The position numbers and the translations under genes were made by a program. This document shows positions 1 to 13,839 of a stretch of 64,000 nt of DNA, piece by piece. Under the pieces are notes generated by a model, which was not told the DNA's origin, made no database searches, and was given only the letters and a program-made list of their open reading frames with translations. The DNA is from Paulownia fortunei (taxonomy: Eukaryota > Streptophyta > Magnoliopsida > Lamiales > Paulowniaceae). Position 1 is the first letter of the stretch. Each line of letters starts with the position of its first letter. The stretch covers positions 4,412,673-4,476,672 of the forward strand of contig CM033115.1 in NCBI GenBank assembly GCA_019321725.1. The letters run 5' to 3'.

Positions 1-3000
1 AAAAATAGTAATTAATAATATTTATTTATGCACATTCATCTTGGGAATGAGATTTAAGGTCAAAACCCAACACCAACCACATGCTCAGCTAGAGACTATT
101 GGCTATCAAGCACTTGACATGTTTCTGCAAACTTTATTTCTCACATTTTTTAGTATTAAATCCACCAACCCTTTTGATGTTCTTAAACATTTATAATTGA
201 AAATATATTTAGCTGGTGTTATTGATTAGTTAAATTGACATTTTTTTTTTCTTGAAATGTAATATATAATAATTTAGTTAATAAATTTAAAAAATACTTT
301 AACACTAACATATATTAACAATATCACAAATACTGAAATAAAAAATTTTACAATACTAAAAAATTAAATAGTTTAACTTTGTATTACAACAAATTCGACA
401 TTGAAATATAGATAGAAAGTGGTTATTATTGAGACGGGGTTGCAGAATTGGACAACATTAGTCAGCATACAAGCCTCATTATCGCTACATTACATGTTCT
501 TCACGTCCCTAAAGTCTAAAGACACATTTGGTGACAAAGAAGAAAGTAGAGCAAAAAAAAAAGGAATGTGATTCTTTTTTTTTTTTTTTTTTTTTCTCAG
601 AAGATTTTATTTTATTTCTAATCCTGCATGATTTATGGAATAGTGCTAGGATATTTAGATACCCCTTTTAATTTGATAACGATCCAATTATAGTTTGTGT
701 CAAGAGATTGAGTTTAAATAATGTTAGTCGAACTGATATTTGAAAAGGATTCAATTCACAAATGGTACAATTGAGTTGAGCTGTGACATGTTGGGCCTTA
801 CCGGTATATGGGCTGCTTTGTAATAGTCTTCCATTTAAACAATTTTCAGAAAGTGGAAATGTGGTATGACTAGAAAAAAAGTAATATGCTATACAAGGTA
901 ATTAACTTTTTTATCATATAAATAGATTTTCTCTTCGATAGAGCACGATACGATTTGATAACTATTGAAATAGTCTGAGGTTATATTTGGATGAAATGAT
1001 TTAAATTTGATGGAGAATTTAGAAAAATAATTTTTAATAACTTCATTTCCACCACAATGAATCAACAAATTGATCAAAATAGGAGTTTAAAAATTTGAAA
1101 TTCATTATAACATGAATAATACTATTATAAATTTGAAATTTTTAACTTCAAATCTATCAATCTAAATAAAACCTGAAATACTTTGATATACTCGTGAAAT
1201 ATTCTCGTTTGAACCAAACATAGATTCATGATATACGATAGAGACGAAAATCTAAACACATTTAGTATAAAATTTGTATGCATCATATAATAATCGCATT
1301 ATTCGTAATAAACTAATCATCACCATACTTCAGTTTGTAGTTGTAACATGGTTGCAAATTTCCCACAATCAAACAACTTTGTGAGACTTTTGAATGTGTT
1401 AGTTTAACAAATGTGGCAGAAATTAGCAACTACTAAGATTCTTTTGAGTTATCTCTTGTCAAAACTACATCATTTGATGGAACTTTATATATTTTTATTA
1501 CGCGTACTTTTCTTAATTACAACCTCTTCATAAGAAAGTTGACGATTAGTTATTCTTGTTGGTAGTTAGAACTTAGAATTTAGAAAGGATTGTTTACATT
1601 ATTAAAGAATTGTATAAATCCCTCTTATAATTATATTCATACAAACATTCCCTTCGATTTTTCCTTCAAAACCAAATTTATTTAGTTTTTTCTATTAAAA
1701 TTTAAGGTCCAAAATTATCATGCTACTTTACGTTGTCATAATAGAATTTTGTCACATCTTATTGTAACATATTTTTAGTATGTGATATTATTCGGTGAAT
1801 GGCCTTTCCAACACGATTTTATCCGCACACAAAATAATAAATAAATAAATTATGCTCCATTTGGATCAGCAGAGAAAAGTCAAAAGAAAAATTAAAATAA
1901 TTGACAATCAAATTCCTCCACATTTTTCATTTAGGCAAGTTATAAATTTAAAACTTCTTGAATGCAATGAATATTATGAAAAAATAAATTGATTTGTGCA
2001 TTAATCAATGTCTCTAACTAATTATATTTATACTTAAAAACATTTGGGCTTTGTCTTAGTGCTTAGCAAATATTTTGAAATAACAATAAATCCAATTCCA
2101 ACTCCTAATATTTCTATTGGGCCAAATTTTTTGTATGAGCAATTATTTTTTTTGCTAATTTATCAAAAATAAAAGAAATTATGGTATGTGCTCCGTTATT
2201 AGATTCGTTCTCTCCTAAAGAATTTAATTTGAAGTTCTAATTTTTTTTTATATTATTAACGGAATCAAAAAATATATCTTCGTCAAAATCCATAACCTGG
2301 ATTGATTTAAGGGGATGAAAAATTCAACCTCATTAAACTCAATTTCATTCTGAAAAATAATTGAAGCCACAATAATACATATTACTTTAAAAGTTCTTCA
2401 TATATATGTGTCTCAATCAGCATTTTTAGCATTTGGGCCTATAATTGGACCCACACTGGGCCGACTGCCAACCCTCTCATACAGTCCAAGCATGTTTTTA
2501 CGTAAACATTAATGGGCTTGTAGTGTTGAACGCCCACACAAGCACGCATGTATAATATCTACGTGTCGTCCCACTTATTCTTTGAAGCTTTTATATAAAT
2601 AGACCCTAAATTTGTTAGGATATTAAATCTAATTATGCTAAGCGAAAAGTAATATAGATAAATCTGTTTTACAAAAAACCAATGGGCCTATAATATATTG
2701 GGTTTTCTTCGGCTGAAGACCGTGTATTCTAATGGGCCTCGAATCAAACCTTAATTAGATGATATTCTAACAACTGAAAGCCCAAATACATAACTTATAA
2801 CCGGGCCCAATTGCCTTTGGCCCAAGAATGCAATTTTCAAAAGAAGCATGCAACTTAATTATGTAAAATATATCATCTTAGCAAAGTAACAAACAAGTAT
2901 ATTATAAGTATGAGTTCTCCAAAAACAAAAATTAACTCAACATGTAAATATTTAATTCTTGAATATGAATTTTTGGAGAAACAAACTAATAAGTTATTGA

Positions 3001-4417
3001 TTTTATTTATTAATAAAATTTGACCCAATTAAGTTGTGTTATATAGATTTGAATTTAATTTCTCAATTGCCTTGTTTAATCAAAATATAAAATTTGAAAG
3101 GTAATTTTATTTTTAAATTTCCACAACATATTACTTTCATCCTAAAATAAATACTCCCTTACTAGTGTTAACCAATCTATACTTGGGTGTTTTTAAAAGT
3201 GTTATTAATACTATCTAAGCAATTTAATTTAAAACTATTTTAATAATATGAAATAACACACTCTCTCTATCCCAAATTAATTAGTCATATTACTTTATTA
3301 GAATGCCTCAAAATAAAATTTATTTTATCCAAAAATAGCTTCTTATAATGACATGGTGCCACTAATTCTCAATTACTATTTTTAAGAATAATAATATAAA
3401 AATACATAAAAAATTATTTTTTCAATTATCATGTAAAACTGCATTCGGATTTAATTTGGCCCACGAAGAAACTGAAAATTTTAACATAATATCAAAGCAC
3501 AAAAAAATTCAACAGTTTTCCTTCATAATACATTAAATGGAACACTTAAATAAGTCACATGAAGTAATAACTATTGCCATTAATAATACAAACTTTTAAT
3601 GAAGCTATCCGCATGTATACATATAACACCTTCTTTAACTCATTTAGATGTATGGATTTCAAACTACGTAGGCACGTACCACCTTTTAGTTATAGAAATA
3701 GACAAAAAACCTCACACTTCAACCTATGTAAGATTTATATTAAATTATGTGATAATAAGATGGATTTGAAATAAATTTATTAAAATTTAAAATTTGACAC
3801 GTCAAAATTTTTTAACAACCTAAGATCGATCTTGTCCTGAATTTACTAAACTTATTTTATAATTTTAAAAATATTAAAAAATATATTTTTTAAAATATAA
3901 TATTATATAAATATATATATATTAAAAAAAAAAACTAAACGAGACGATTTTAAGACAAAGGAATCCAAAATGGTCCAGATCTAGACCCACCCGTTACCAT
4001 CCAACATCATATGAGCTGAATTTGGACCAGGACAGTGGAATGTCAGACAGAAACTAATTTTCAAGAAAACACCCTTTCTATTTTTTTTTTCAATAATAAA
4101 GTACAAAATATGTCACTTTAAATGAGGGGAAAAAAAGTTTTAAGGGCTATAATATTTATATTCAATTGTCCTTTTGGTTCTGTTGTTTGGATTGAATAAA
4201 TGCTACAAAGTCAAACTAAGAGAATTCATAGCATCTTTAAGATGAAGGATCCGAATATTCCAACCTCAAGCAAAATCATCATGGCTCACTCTTGTACGCC
4301 ATCACTTTTTCATCAATCCATGTTTGCTGCATGTTTACTCAATCTTGAAATATCATCAACCAAGACTGTAGTATAATCAATCACAAAGCAGGAAAAAAAT
4401 AAAAAACAGATCCTTAA
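1..4417. other. AT-rich intergenic region upstream of the phosphatase gene
   Basis: No gene is supported here. Open frames are short and none resembles a known protein. The sequence is dominated by A/T runs, including a poly-T run near 575-596. A stretch at about 2110-2825 carries a striking number of GGGCC/GGCCC-containing hexamers (described under findings). The last few hundred bases should hold the phosphatase promoter, but I see no clear TATA box and set no transcription start. Confidence 0.6.
4253..4260. promoter_or_regulatory. Candidate P1BS (phosphate-starvation) element
   Basis: The palindrome GAATATTC fits the P1BS consensus GNATATNC bound by PHR1-type MYB factors, and lies 158 bp upstream of the phosphatase start codon. 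Purple acid phosphatases are often induced by phosphate starvation, so the position is sensible. An 8-bp degenerate motif is expected by chance every few kilobases in AT-rich DNA, so this remains an inference. Confidence 0.35.
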
Positions 4418-7400
4418 ATGGAGGACTGTAATATCTTTTCAGTTTTCCTTGTTCTGATAATGATGATCACGAACATGGTGGTGGCCGCATCATCTCAACA
4501 TGTTCCTACAACCTTAGAAGGCCCTTTTGAGCCTGTAACTCGCAGTTTCGATCCGTCGTTGCGCCGTGGCAGTGATGACTTGCATATGGATCATCCAAGG
4601 CTCAGGAGAAATGTGACCTCAAATTCCCCAGAACAGATTTCTCTTGCATTGTCTACTCCAAGCTCAATGTGGGTTTCTTGGGTTACTGGTACTGATACCT
4701 TGGTGTTTTTATCTTTTGAAATGATTCTTGTTTTCTTTTTTTGGGTATTAATTTGATTTCTTTTTGGTATTTGTTTAAAAGGGGACGCACAGATTGGGCT
4801 GAATGTGACGCCAGTTGATCCAACAAGTGTGGCTAGTGAGGTGTGGTATGGGAAAGAAAGTGGAAAGTATACTGCAAAAAGAAGTGGGGTTTCTGTGGTT
4901 TATAGTCAGTTGTATCCATTTGAGGGACTATGGAATTACACCTCTGGCATTATTCATCATGTGAGGATTGATGGTAAATTTTGAGATCAACAGTTGATTT
5001 AATTTTGAAGTGTTTCAGATGCTTAAATTAGGCTTGACTATTCTTGTGCTGTGTTTATCTTATCGAATCGGTTGGATTATGGCAAACACGGGCACGATCA
5101 CCATCACTATTGTCTTTAGTCTATTTCTGTCGAAAACCATCATTAGAATCAGCTGAATATGGATGAAATTTGGAAAGATGTCCTGTTTGGAAACATGAAA
5201 CTTTACAACCATGTCCTGTTTTTTATCGATCTGTATTGAGATATTCACATTGTCAAATTGCAAGATAATGGTTGTCTAAGTATACAGAGTGGGAGATGTT
5301 TTGAAAACATTCTGAAGATTCTTGTAGTTCCTCTGTGCTATTAAGACAATATTGGAAGAGTGAGCTTAAGGTTTCCTTGTAGGCCTTGAACCCGAGACAA
5401 AGTATTATTACAAGTGTGGGGATAGTTCTTTAGCTGCAATGAGCGAGGAGCTTGTGTTTGAAACCTTGCCATTTCCTGGCTCCGGAAAGTATCCTCCTCG
5501 GATAGCTTTGGTTGGAGATTTAGGTCTTACAAGCAATTCTACAACCACCATTGATCATCTCATCACGAATGATCCTTCGATCATTTTGATGGTTGGAGAC
5601 TTAACTTATGCAAATCAGTATCTCACCACCGGAGGGACGGGAGCTTCTTGCTACTCTTGTGAGTTTCCTGATGCTCCTATTAGAGAAACATATCAACCTC
5701 GTTGGGACGGATGGGGAAGGTAAAATCTATTACTTTAAATTGATCGGTAGCCATCCATCTTGAACTTCTTTTAGGTCATCCCATTTCCCTCTCTCTATAT
5801 CTAGTTATATTGAAATTCAATTTAGTTTCACATTGTATGCTTGGAATTCTATACACTGAAGAAGTAATCCAGATTGATATTGAATTGCTCATGTGCTTGT
5901 GCCTGATAAATGACTCGAATGCCAGGTTCATGCAGCCCCTGACATCACGTGTTCCTATGATGGTGATTGAAGGAAACCACGAGATTGAGCCTCAGGTTGC
6001 CAACACTACATTTCTATCGTATATGACAAGATTTTCTGTTCCTTCAAATGAGTCTGGTTCCAACAGTAACTTCTACTATTCGTTCGATGCTGGAGGCATA
6101 CATTTTATCATGTTGGGGGCATATGTGGACTACAATCAAACAGGTGATTTGATTCATAAGTTGTAAGTGAAGTTCGTATATAGTGCCACACTATTTCAAG
6201 AGAATCTGTCCTAAGGGAAGGCTGAATTACTAGCATTTGTCTAATCACTTGTTAAGGTGCTCAGTATGCTTGGCTGGAGAAAGACCTTCAGAATGTAGAC
6301 CGAAACACGACTCCATGGCTGGTCGCTGCATGGCATCCGCCTTGGTATAATAGTTACTCATCACACTATCAGGAATTTGAATGCATGAGACTGCAAATGG
6401 AAGCACTTCTCTATCAATATGGAGTCGATATTGTCTTTTCCGGTCATGTAAGTTGTATCATATTCGATTTCCTAGGTATAAACTACTAGTACTTAAACCG
6501 TTAATTTCCCAGATATAAACTGTTCATATATTCAAAACTATAGCATTTCATTCCCAAGAGAAGTGACATTATTGTCCTTGCAGGTGCACGCCTATGAGCG
6601 GATGAATAGAGTCTACAACTACACCTTGGATTCGTGCGGACCTGTGTACATAACAATTGGAGATGGGGGTAATATTGAGAAAGTTGATGTTGATCATGCA
6701 GATGAACCAGGAAAGTGCCCCTCTGGTGGTGACAATATACCTGAATTTGGAAGTGTCTGCCACATGAACTTCTCATTTGGACCTGCAAAAGGCAAATTTT
6801 GCTGGGATAGACAACCTGAGTGGAGTGCCTATAGAGAAAGCAGCTTTGGGCATGGTATACTTGAGGTAAACAAATATGTACATGTAGTTAGGCATAAATA
6901 TGCAGCTGCTGTAACAGGGCTGAGGAATTGTGTAAGAATAAGATATTAACTCGGGTGACTGAAAAAAAAAAAAAAAAAACTGATTATAATTCAATCTGTG
7001 ACGATCGTAAGTAGATCGTTTATATTATTCATTCATTGATGAAAAATTTGCATAAAACTCAAAGTGCAGTTACACAAAATACACTTTCTATTACAGGCCT
7101 GAGGTCATCTGCCATATTGCATATCATCAGACCATGTTCAACAAACATGTGATTGTTTTGGATGTGGGCCAATTTGGTTTTCTTAGATTCGTTGCTGCAG
7201 TTTTTGTATCTTTGACATAGAGCAATACTTTTCTCATATATATGTCTTGGTCGAGACGATTGTATTCTTCTACTTATATGTAGAACTATATATGCAGGTT
7301 GTGAATTCGACATATGCACTATGGACATGGCATAGGAATCAGGATATTTACCAAGAACACAGCCATGGTGATCAAATTTACATTGTCCGGCAACCTGAGT

Positions 7401-7776
7401 TATGTTCTATCGGATCAAAGGTACGTTCCTCTATGAAGACATCAAAATAAAGTGTCTCATGTAAAGCTCAATTATTAGTAGACCTCATTGTTCGTTTTGT
7501 TTTTTGTTCTCCATCTCTTTTTCTTGCATACATTTTCCCTCAAGGGGCTGATATATTATCCGATACTTATGCAAAGCTGATGGTCTTTTGGAGCAGCTAA
7601 ACTAATTAGCTATTATTGACTCGAGATTTTGCTCATATATATGACAGGGAAATAAAGTCTTGCCTACTTTGCTACCATCGAGTGTAGCAGCTACACTTAT
7701 GGATCCTTTGTTAGCCGGTCTGTTGTGCTACGTTACGTTCATTGTTGCCTTCTCACTCCAAGCTTACAGAATTTAG
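4418..7776 (+). CDS. Purple acid phosphatase, PAP15/phytase-like, 8 exons
   Basis: Secreted metallophosphoesterase that hydrolyses phosphate monoesters, possibly phytate. Exons inferred from GT..AG sites and frame continuity: 4418-4688, 4782-4973, 5383-5719, 5926-6143, 6257-6447, 6584-6865, 7298-7420, 7648-7776. Together they encode 580 aa. An N-terminal hydrophobic signal peptide (about residues 6-24) is followed by the plant PAP N-terminal domain (YSQLYPF, NYTSGIIHHVRI) and the metallophosphatase domain. All seven metal ligands are present in the family motifs: GDLG (D200), GDLTY (D227, Y230), GNHE (N284), VAAWH (H366) and GHVH (H403, H405). The GPVYI.IGDGGN, CWDRQP and SSFGHGI blocks match the PAP15/PAP13/PAP23 group of Arabidopsis. 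The last exon adds a hydrophobic tail ending in QAYRI. If exon 7 is read through instead, the protein ends after SKVRSSMKTSK at 7450. Several N-glycosylation sequons are visible. Exact paralogue and substrate are not determinable here. Confidence 0.95.
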
Positions 7777-8699
7777 CAAATGTATACCACTGAAAATGAT
7801 CGTTCTTGGTTTCTTGATTGACAGTACTATACCCCCCCACCCCTCCCAAAAAAGCAAAAAAAAGAAAAAGGAAACATTCATAAAGTTTGCCAACATTAGT
7901 TTCAAAATCTAAAAGATAAAAATTGCTTTCAGTCCTGCATCTGCGTGCAGTATTTTCTGAACTTACCTATATATATATATATATATATATTGCAATATGC
8001 AGCATTTTCTGAATAACAGTTTTTCAGTTATTTTTAGTTTCCATTTTCTTTTTCGAATATTAACTTTGACAAAAATCCATATGACGAGTATTTTTCGACT
8101 TCATATTAGTAATCAAAGCAGCAATGTTGCATGTGAATGCATGGGATGTAGGATGCCGAAGAAAATACTAAAAATTTGCTAAAAATTCTTGGCATGTAAC
8201 ATTATGCATTGAGAAACTTTGGTTGTCAATATCTGCATATAGCAAGACTTGAAAGAAAAAACATAAATATCCAAGTATTTGGCAATATAAATAAACTCCA
8301 CATTGAGTTGATATCAGAATAGGGTTTCATTTATTTATGGTGGAGAGTTGCACAAGGTGAGCACGAAAGTTGCACATCAATTATGTTACATAAGAATTAA
8401 TGAAGTCATAAATCTTTTACTTGTAAGAAACTGACAAATCTTTCTGAAATAAATATGGCAAGTTGCTCAAACTTCTTCTACAAAATCAATGTTTACAATA
8501 CTTTCAACATGCACATTATCTTCTATGCTACACAAATTGATACTAACATATAGTGCACATGCATCCATCACAAATACAAACAACAAGATAAAAACTATCT
8601 ACACATCAATGCAAAATGCTAAAATGTTTAACAAAATTATACGTTCATCAGTTGCAAAGTATTAAAATTATTAATAGTATTATACATACATCAAGTGCA
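7777..8699. other. 3' flank of phosphatase gene; no further gene
   Basis: AT-rich sequence downstream of the phosphatase stop codon. It contains an (AT)n microsatellite at about 7968-7991 and a C-rich run near 7831-7846. The 61-codon open frame at 7997-8182 has no recognisable similarity. Confidence 0.5.
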
Positions 8700-9005
8700 A
8701 ATACGTAAATTTGACATCACAAATAAGTATTTGATGCAAGCCTCTGCATTTGTTTACCAAAATCATATGTAATGACATACGTAAATTTGACATCATAAAT
8801 AAGTATTTGACGCAAGCCTCTTCATTTCTTTACTGAAATCATATGTAATGATATACGTAAATTTGACATCACAAATAAGTATTTAACGCAAGTATCTGCA
8901 TTTTTTTATCAAAATTATATATAATGACATACGTAAATTTGATATCATAAATAAGTATTTGACGCAAGTATCTGCAATTCTTTACCAAAATCATATGTAA
9001 TGACA
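8700..9005. repeat. Tandem repeat, four copies of a 76-bp unit
   Basis: A unit with the core ACGTAAATTTGACATCA, then AATAAGTATTTGA and a CATATGTAATGA segment, recurs with the core at 8704, 8780, 8856 and 8932. The spacing is exactly 76 bp each time. Copies differ by scattered substitutions and the fourth fades near 9005. A short TAGA run follows at about 9038-9052. This is a noncoding minisatellite. Confidence 0.9.
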
Positions 9006-12000
9006 CACACTTGTGCACAAACACACAAGAATAGCAATAGATAGATAGATAGACTAAAACATATATCTAACCATTCTTATAAATTGCTGAACATAGGTGC
9101 TAGCTAGAGGAGATGGTGATGTTGTTCTCAAACATCTAAAGCCTGCAACAGAGAGTATCAATTGAATTGTTGCTACAAGGGTATACTTGTTGGAGCCAAG
9201 GTGCAATCTAGGTGCATGGATATTGTGTTAGATGAGATACTTGTTACAAAATATATGTATTTATTGTATGTGCATTGGGTGCAATCTTTATAAGATCGGG
9301 AAAGATGAATGATTCTTCAGTGCGTGGAGGTACGAGATAATGATTGATTGCAATATCGTTGAGCATAGGAGAACAAAAACTACTGGCAATGGGTTTTTTT
9401 TAACATGATGGTCTTTGTCTTAAAAGTGTGATATAAGCATATACTCTATGTCCAAGCTATAAGTTAATGATGGCATTTTCTTTTTTTTTTCCCTACTCTC
9501 TTATGTATGTATGTGTATACCATGTTATCAATGAAATATATAATTGCCCCTCATTTAATAATTACAAAGGAACGTACTTCACTTGGATTTAAAATGTGCA
9601 TCTTGGTTTATTAAAAATAATTGGCTTATACGCAAACATTTTTTTTTTCAATTTAAAAAACATGACAGCATAGGAGTGGGCAGAATCTGTGCAAATTTGG
9701 CTTTAAAGGGTTTATTTTATATGTTGGAAATTAGATTGGGGTTCGGACATTTGACCTAATTGATATTTATGTTTGACTGAACTTTAATTCTACATTATAT
9801 TATTTGTTAGGTTGGGACTCAAGTGTAGGAATACTTATTTATGTGATATCCTCTTTTTATAAAAAATAATATATACAATGTGAAATTCTTCTCTCTTAAG
9901 ACAAATTTTATCATAAATTTTCTTTCTATGTTTCGTTTCCAATTCTTTCCTATTTTTTGTCCTAGAGCATTTCCAAGAACTCCAAGAATTTAAGATGTAT
10001 AATGCGTCGGTAGCTTCGGTAGTTATATATGTTGATGATTGATTAAAAAACACAGATCAAGATATGTTCGTGATTTGTATAGTGCAAGGAACTTATAGAC
10101 GAGTTTGATTTCAAATACAAATCGGTAAATTTCACTATGCATTAGGTTCATATTCGACTCACTTCATGTGTTTATGTGCAAATTTCTAATAATGATATCA
10201 AAGTCATCAACAGTGAATTACATAAATATATTTTATACTTAAAAAATTATTTTAATTTTAATTTTGAAAGCACAAAATTAGACAATACTATATGTAGATC
10301 TTAATAAGTAAATTACATGGTTAAAATTTGGTAAAAATAGATGAGTGGTTTGGGATTAATTTCAATCCTTAGATTGAGATCCACTTTCTTAATCAATTTT
10401 TTTTATTGTTTTTGTTTAATGATTTTACGCTAGTTTGTAGAGCATGAATTTTTTTTGAAACGGTTGTTTTATATGAAAGAAATGGATTAAAATTAATCAT
10501 TACATGATAGTTTGAATTCTTGACCAAATAATGTGGTTGTGGTGTTCAATCATTGAAAGATGAGGAAATGGCCTAGGAATCATGGATTTTAAAAAATGTG
10601 CGCCATCTAAACTCATCCGAATAATATTGATTTACGATTAAAACTGTGATTTAAAAACTTAAACAAAAACAACCTTTCTCGTAATAATAATTTGAAAACT
10701 TGAAAAATCCCAACGTAATTCCACCGTCCTCTTGTATAAGTTAAGTAGGTAATTAAATTTATTACTTAACCAACTCTAATCAAAGTCCAAACCTTAGTTC
10801 TTAACACTCAGTAGTCCATGTTATTTAATATTAATTATTATTTTTATCTCATTTTATTAATGTAATGCAATTTGCACTAAAAAGTGTAACATTTGTAATT
10901 TTAAAAACTTAATCTTTGTATTTCAATTTTGAAGACATTTCATTATTATTGTTTGGATATCTTTTTATATTAATTTAAATTTTACTAATATACCGAAAAT
11001 TGTTTATTTGCAATCATGTGATTATATTTTATTGATTAAAACTGTCAAACCAACTGGAATCTCTCTAAATCACACATTTAATTTTACTTAGCAAAGCTGA
11101 AATTTAAAATTAATATTTAGTAAAATTGTATATGATAATTTGATTTAAAATTAATAAATAAAATCACAAAATCGCCTCATGATAATTTCTTTAATGGGTT
11201 TGCGATCTAAATTATAATTTTGATCAACTCAACTTTTTTTTTTTGAAATTTTATTGCAATAATTCGATTAGCAAAAATAATTAAAATATTCTTGGTGTAT
11301 TAGGATGCATGCAATATTTTTTTTTAGGCTAATTTTTTTAGATATATAAAAAAATATGATTTTCCTTCCTACTTGGTTAGATATGATTTCATTATTGTAC
11401 AATATGTTTAGATAAGTGTATATTTTATTAATTGCATTATTGATGTGATTATTGATTGTGATGCGAATGGAGTTTAATTGCTGCCATACGAATTTATTAT
11501 TCTAAATGTATGACATTGACATTTTTGGTGTTCGAGAATGCTTTTTAGGTATTATTTATAATTATGAGAGTTAATTTATGGCTATTGTTATGTTATCTTC
11601 ATTATTTTTTGAGTTGATTAATGTAATAGGTCTTAGATCAACGTATAATACTCCATATATTATTAATTTTGCTAGGGATATTTTTGTCATTTACCACCAA
11701 GTGTCAATATAATCCATATGGGGCTGTTTATTTATTATTCATATTGCACAAATGCATGCATAAATTTTTTAAATAGATAAATTGTTATTTCATTTAGGAT
11801 TGTTGAATTTTGATTATGCCTTTTTACTAAATAATTACTAGCATGAGTTGTGAAATTTTTAATTTTGCTAGATAAAAAAGCATAATAAAGAATTTATTAT
11901 AGAACAATACTTGTGTTTTTCACAATTAATTTAGAGATTTTAACCAACTCATCAATTCTATATTATAAATCAATTTAACATGAAAATAGACAAGTCACTT

Positions 12001-12798
12001 GATATTGTAGTGACTTAGACGTTTACAATATCTAAATGGATCAAGATTATTATTTAAGTTTTAATATATTTAAGTTGCAAATATAAATATTTGACCGTAT
12101 AATTTGAACACTGTACGGTGATATGAGCTCATCAAGAGTAAAATGTTCTAACTATCCTTGCTTGCTATTTGAGTATACTTGCTAAATTTTAGGCAGATTG
12201 TCGAGAGTCGGAACATGCACAAGTAATTGTACTTATTATTTATAACCAAGTTGACTGTCAGAACAATTAAAATATAGCTCAACAAGAGCAAAAGAATTAA
12301 AATTGGAACCACAACTTGATCATACGTAGTGACAATGACACGTTGTCTTAATAGAAGAGGCAACAAACATCAACAAATATGATATGCTATAATTATAATG
12401 AGATTGGTCATTTAGGTCATAATTCTACTGAAATTGAAGTTTGACTATCTAAAGCTATCTCATTTTCTATATTTGCTAATGTTCTATCCTTAGATAAATA
12501 GCAGATGTTAGTGAAACATAGCATATAACTGGAGATTGAGCAAACATATACACTATGATCGAGTATTCTGCATCGAATTTATATGAATTGGGAAGAGCGA
12601 CCTCAACCTAAAAATATGCTTGAGCTATTTTTTTTAGTCAACTATTAGTGTGAGTGACTCGTTTGCACAGTTATCCATATAGTCTACCTTGAATTGATAC
12701 TCCTATAAGATATTAGTTGAGTAACTTGATTTGTCCATATTTATAAAAGAGACATTTACAGCATATGTTGCTTAATGGTTTTTTTATAAAACAATTGG
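9006..12798. other. AT-rich intergenic region, no gene recognised
   Basis: About 3.8 kb with only short open frames (for example 9835-10053 and 12148-12366, both on the minus strand) lacking recognisable motifs. Base composition and frequent stop codons argue against genes. No transposon boundaries were identified. Confidence 0.5.
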
Positions 12799-12806
12799 AT
12801 TGTGAT

Positions 12807-13005
12807 CAGGGGCGGATCTAGGGGGGTGGGCGGCATCGGCTACCCCCTCAACTCTATTTTTTTTTAATTTGTATAAATTTTTATATATAAAATTATTAAA
12901 ATTTAAAAATTCGCCCCCCTAAATAATAAAAAAATATTTTTTAAATTACTATTTTTAACAAAAAAAAATTTCGCCCCCGATATTCATTTTCTGGCTCCGC
13001 CACTG
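12807..13005. mobile_element. hAT-type MITE with 8-bp target-site duplication
   Basis: A 199-bp noncoding insertion starts CAGGGGCGGATCTAGG and ends CTGGCTCCGCCACTG, so its ends are imperfect inverted repeats (CAGGGGCGGA against CAGTGGCGGA). It is flanked by ATTGTGAT (12799-12806) and ATTGTAAT (13006-13013), an 8-bp duplication with one mismatch, as expected for hAT elements. The interior is A/T-rich with internal C-runs (TTCGCCCCC twice). It has no coding capacity, so it would be mobilised only in trans. Confidence 0.85.
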
Positions 13006-13839
13006 ATTGTAATACTGTTTCTTATCATTCTTTTGCTATTAATTTTTTTTTAATTACATTATAGTATATGAGGTTAAGAGGATTACTATGCCAGTTGGAG
13101 GACAATTTATTGGCTTACAACATCTCTCTATACAAATTTTTTTATTGAGAAAAACTTATTAGAAAATTAAAGGAAAAAACTACTTATCATCTAGAGTTAG
13201 TCCATAATGAGTACCAACTTATAAATGAAAGATACCAAACCATGCATTTTATTTTCCCAATCCCATTCTAAAAGTTTTCCTTCATTTGATGTATTTATAA
13301 TGATCTTGTATCCTGCGGAAATACTCAATGAAAGGCAAGGGTGTCTAGACCTGATAGAAAATTGGAAAAAAAAAACACAAAACATATTTCTAAGAAATTA
13401 TTAAGTTATATTTTTTTAATTAAAAATAAAGAATAAAGTTGGATTAATATGAGTGATGGAAATATTTTTTTTCTCAACACTAAAATTCAAAATCCATACT
13501 TATAGTTTTACTCCATTAAAATTCAATTTCAAGGAAGATTGGAGCAAGAGCACTAAAACTCATAAAAATTGACCTATATCATCTTCAAAATATTTCGAAA
13601 ACCCCCAAATAAGTCTGTTTAATTTTCATAAAAATTAAAATCCAAGTTTTTGCAACAAGAATAATGGGTGTCTGATGCCTAACCCAAATCTTGGCTCTTA
13701 TTAGTGTGGAAACATTCTCATAGGAAGATTTCACAGAAAAAGTACTATGGCAGCTTCAATGCTTGTATCCTCTGCTGACAACTCCTGTGGCCTTGTGCAT
13801 TTGCTTCAGTTAGGAGCTGCCTACCTTTTTATGCAAAAA
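13006..13839. other. Intergenic region and 3' flank of the DUF247 gene
   Basis: AT-rich sequence with no recognisable gene. The segment next to 13840 is the likely 3'-UTR of the minus-strand DUF247 gene. Confidence 0.5.

Noticed and set aside
6501..6994. Overlapping minus-strand ORFs
   Set aside because: Antisense shadows of phosphatase exon 6, whose plus-strand frame is strongly conserved.
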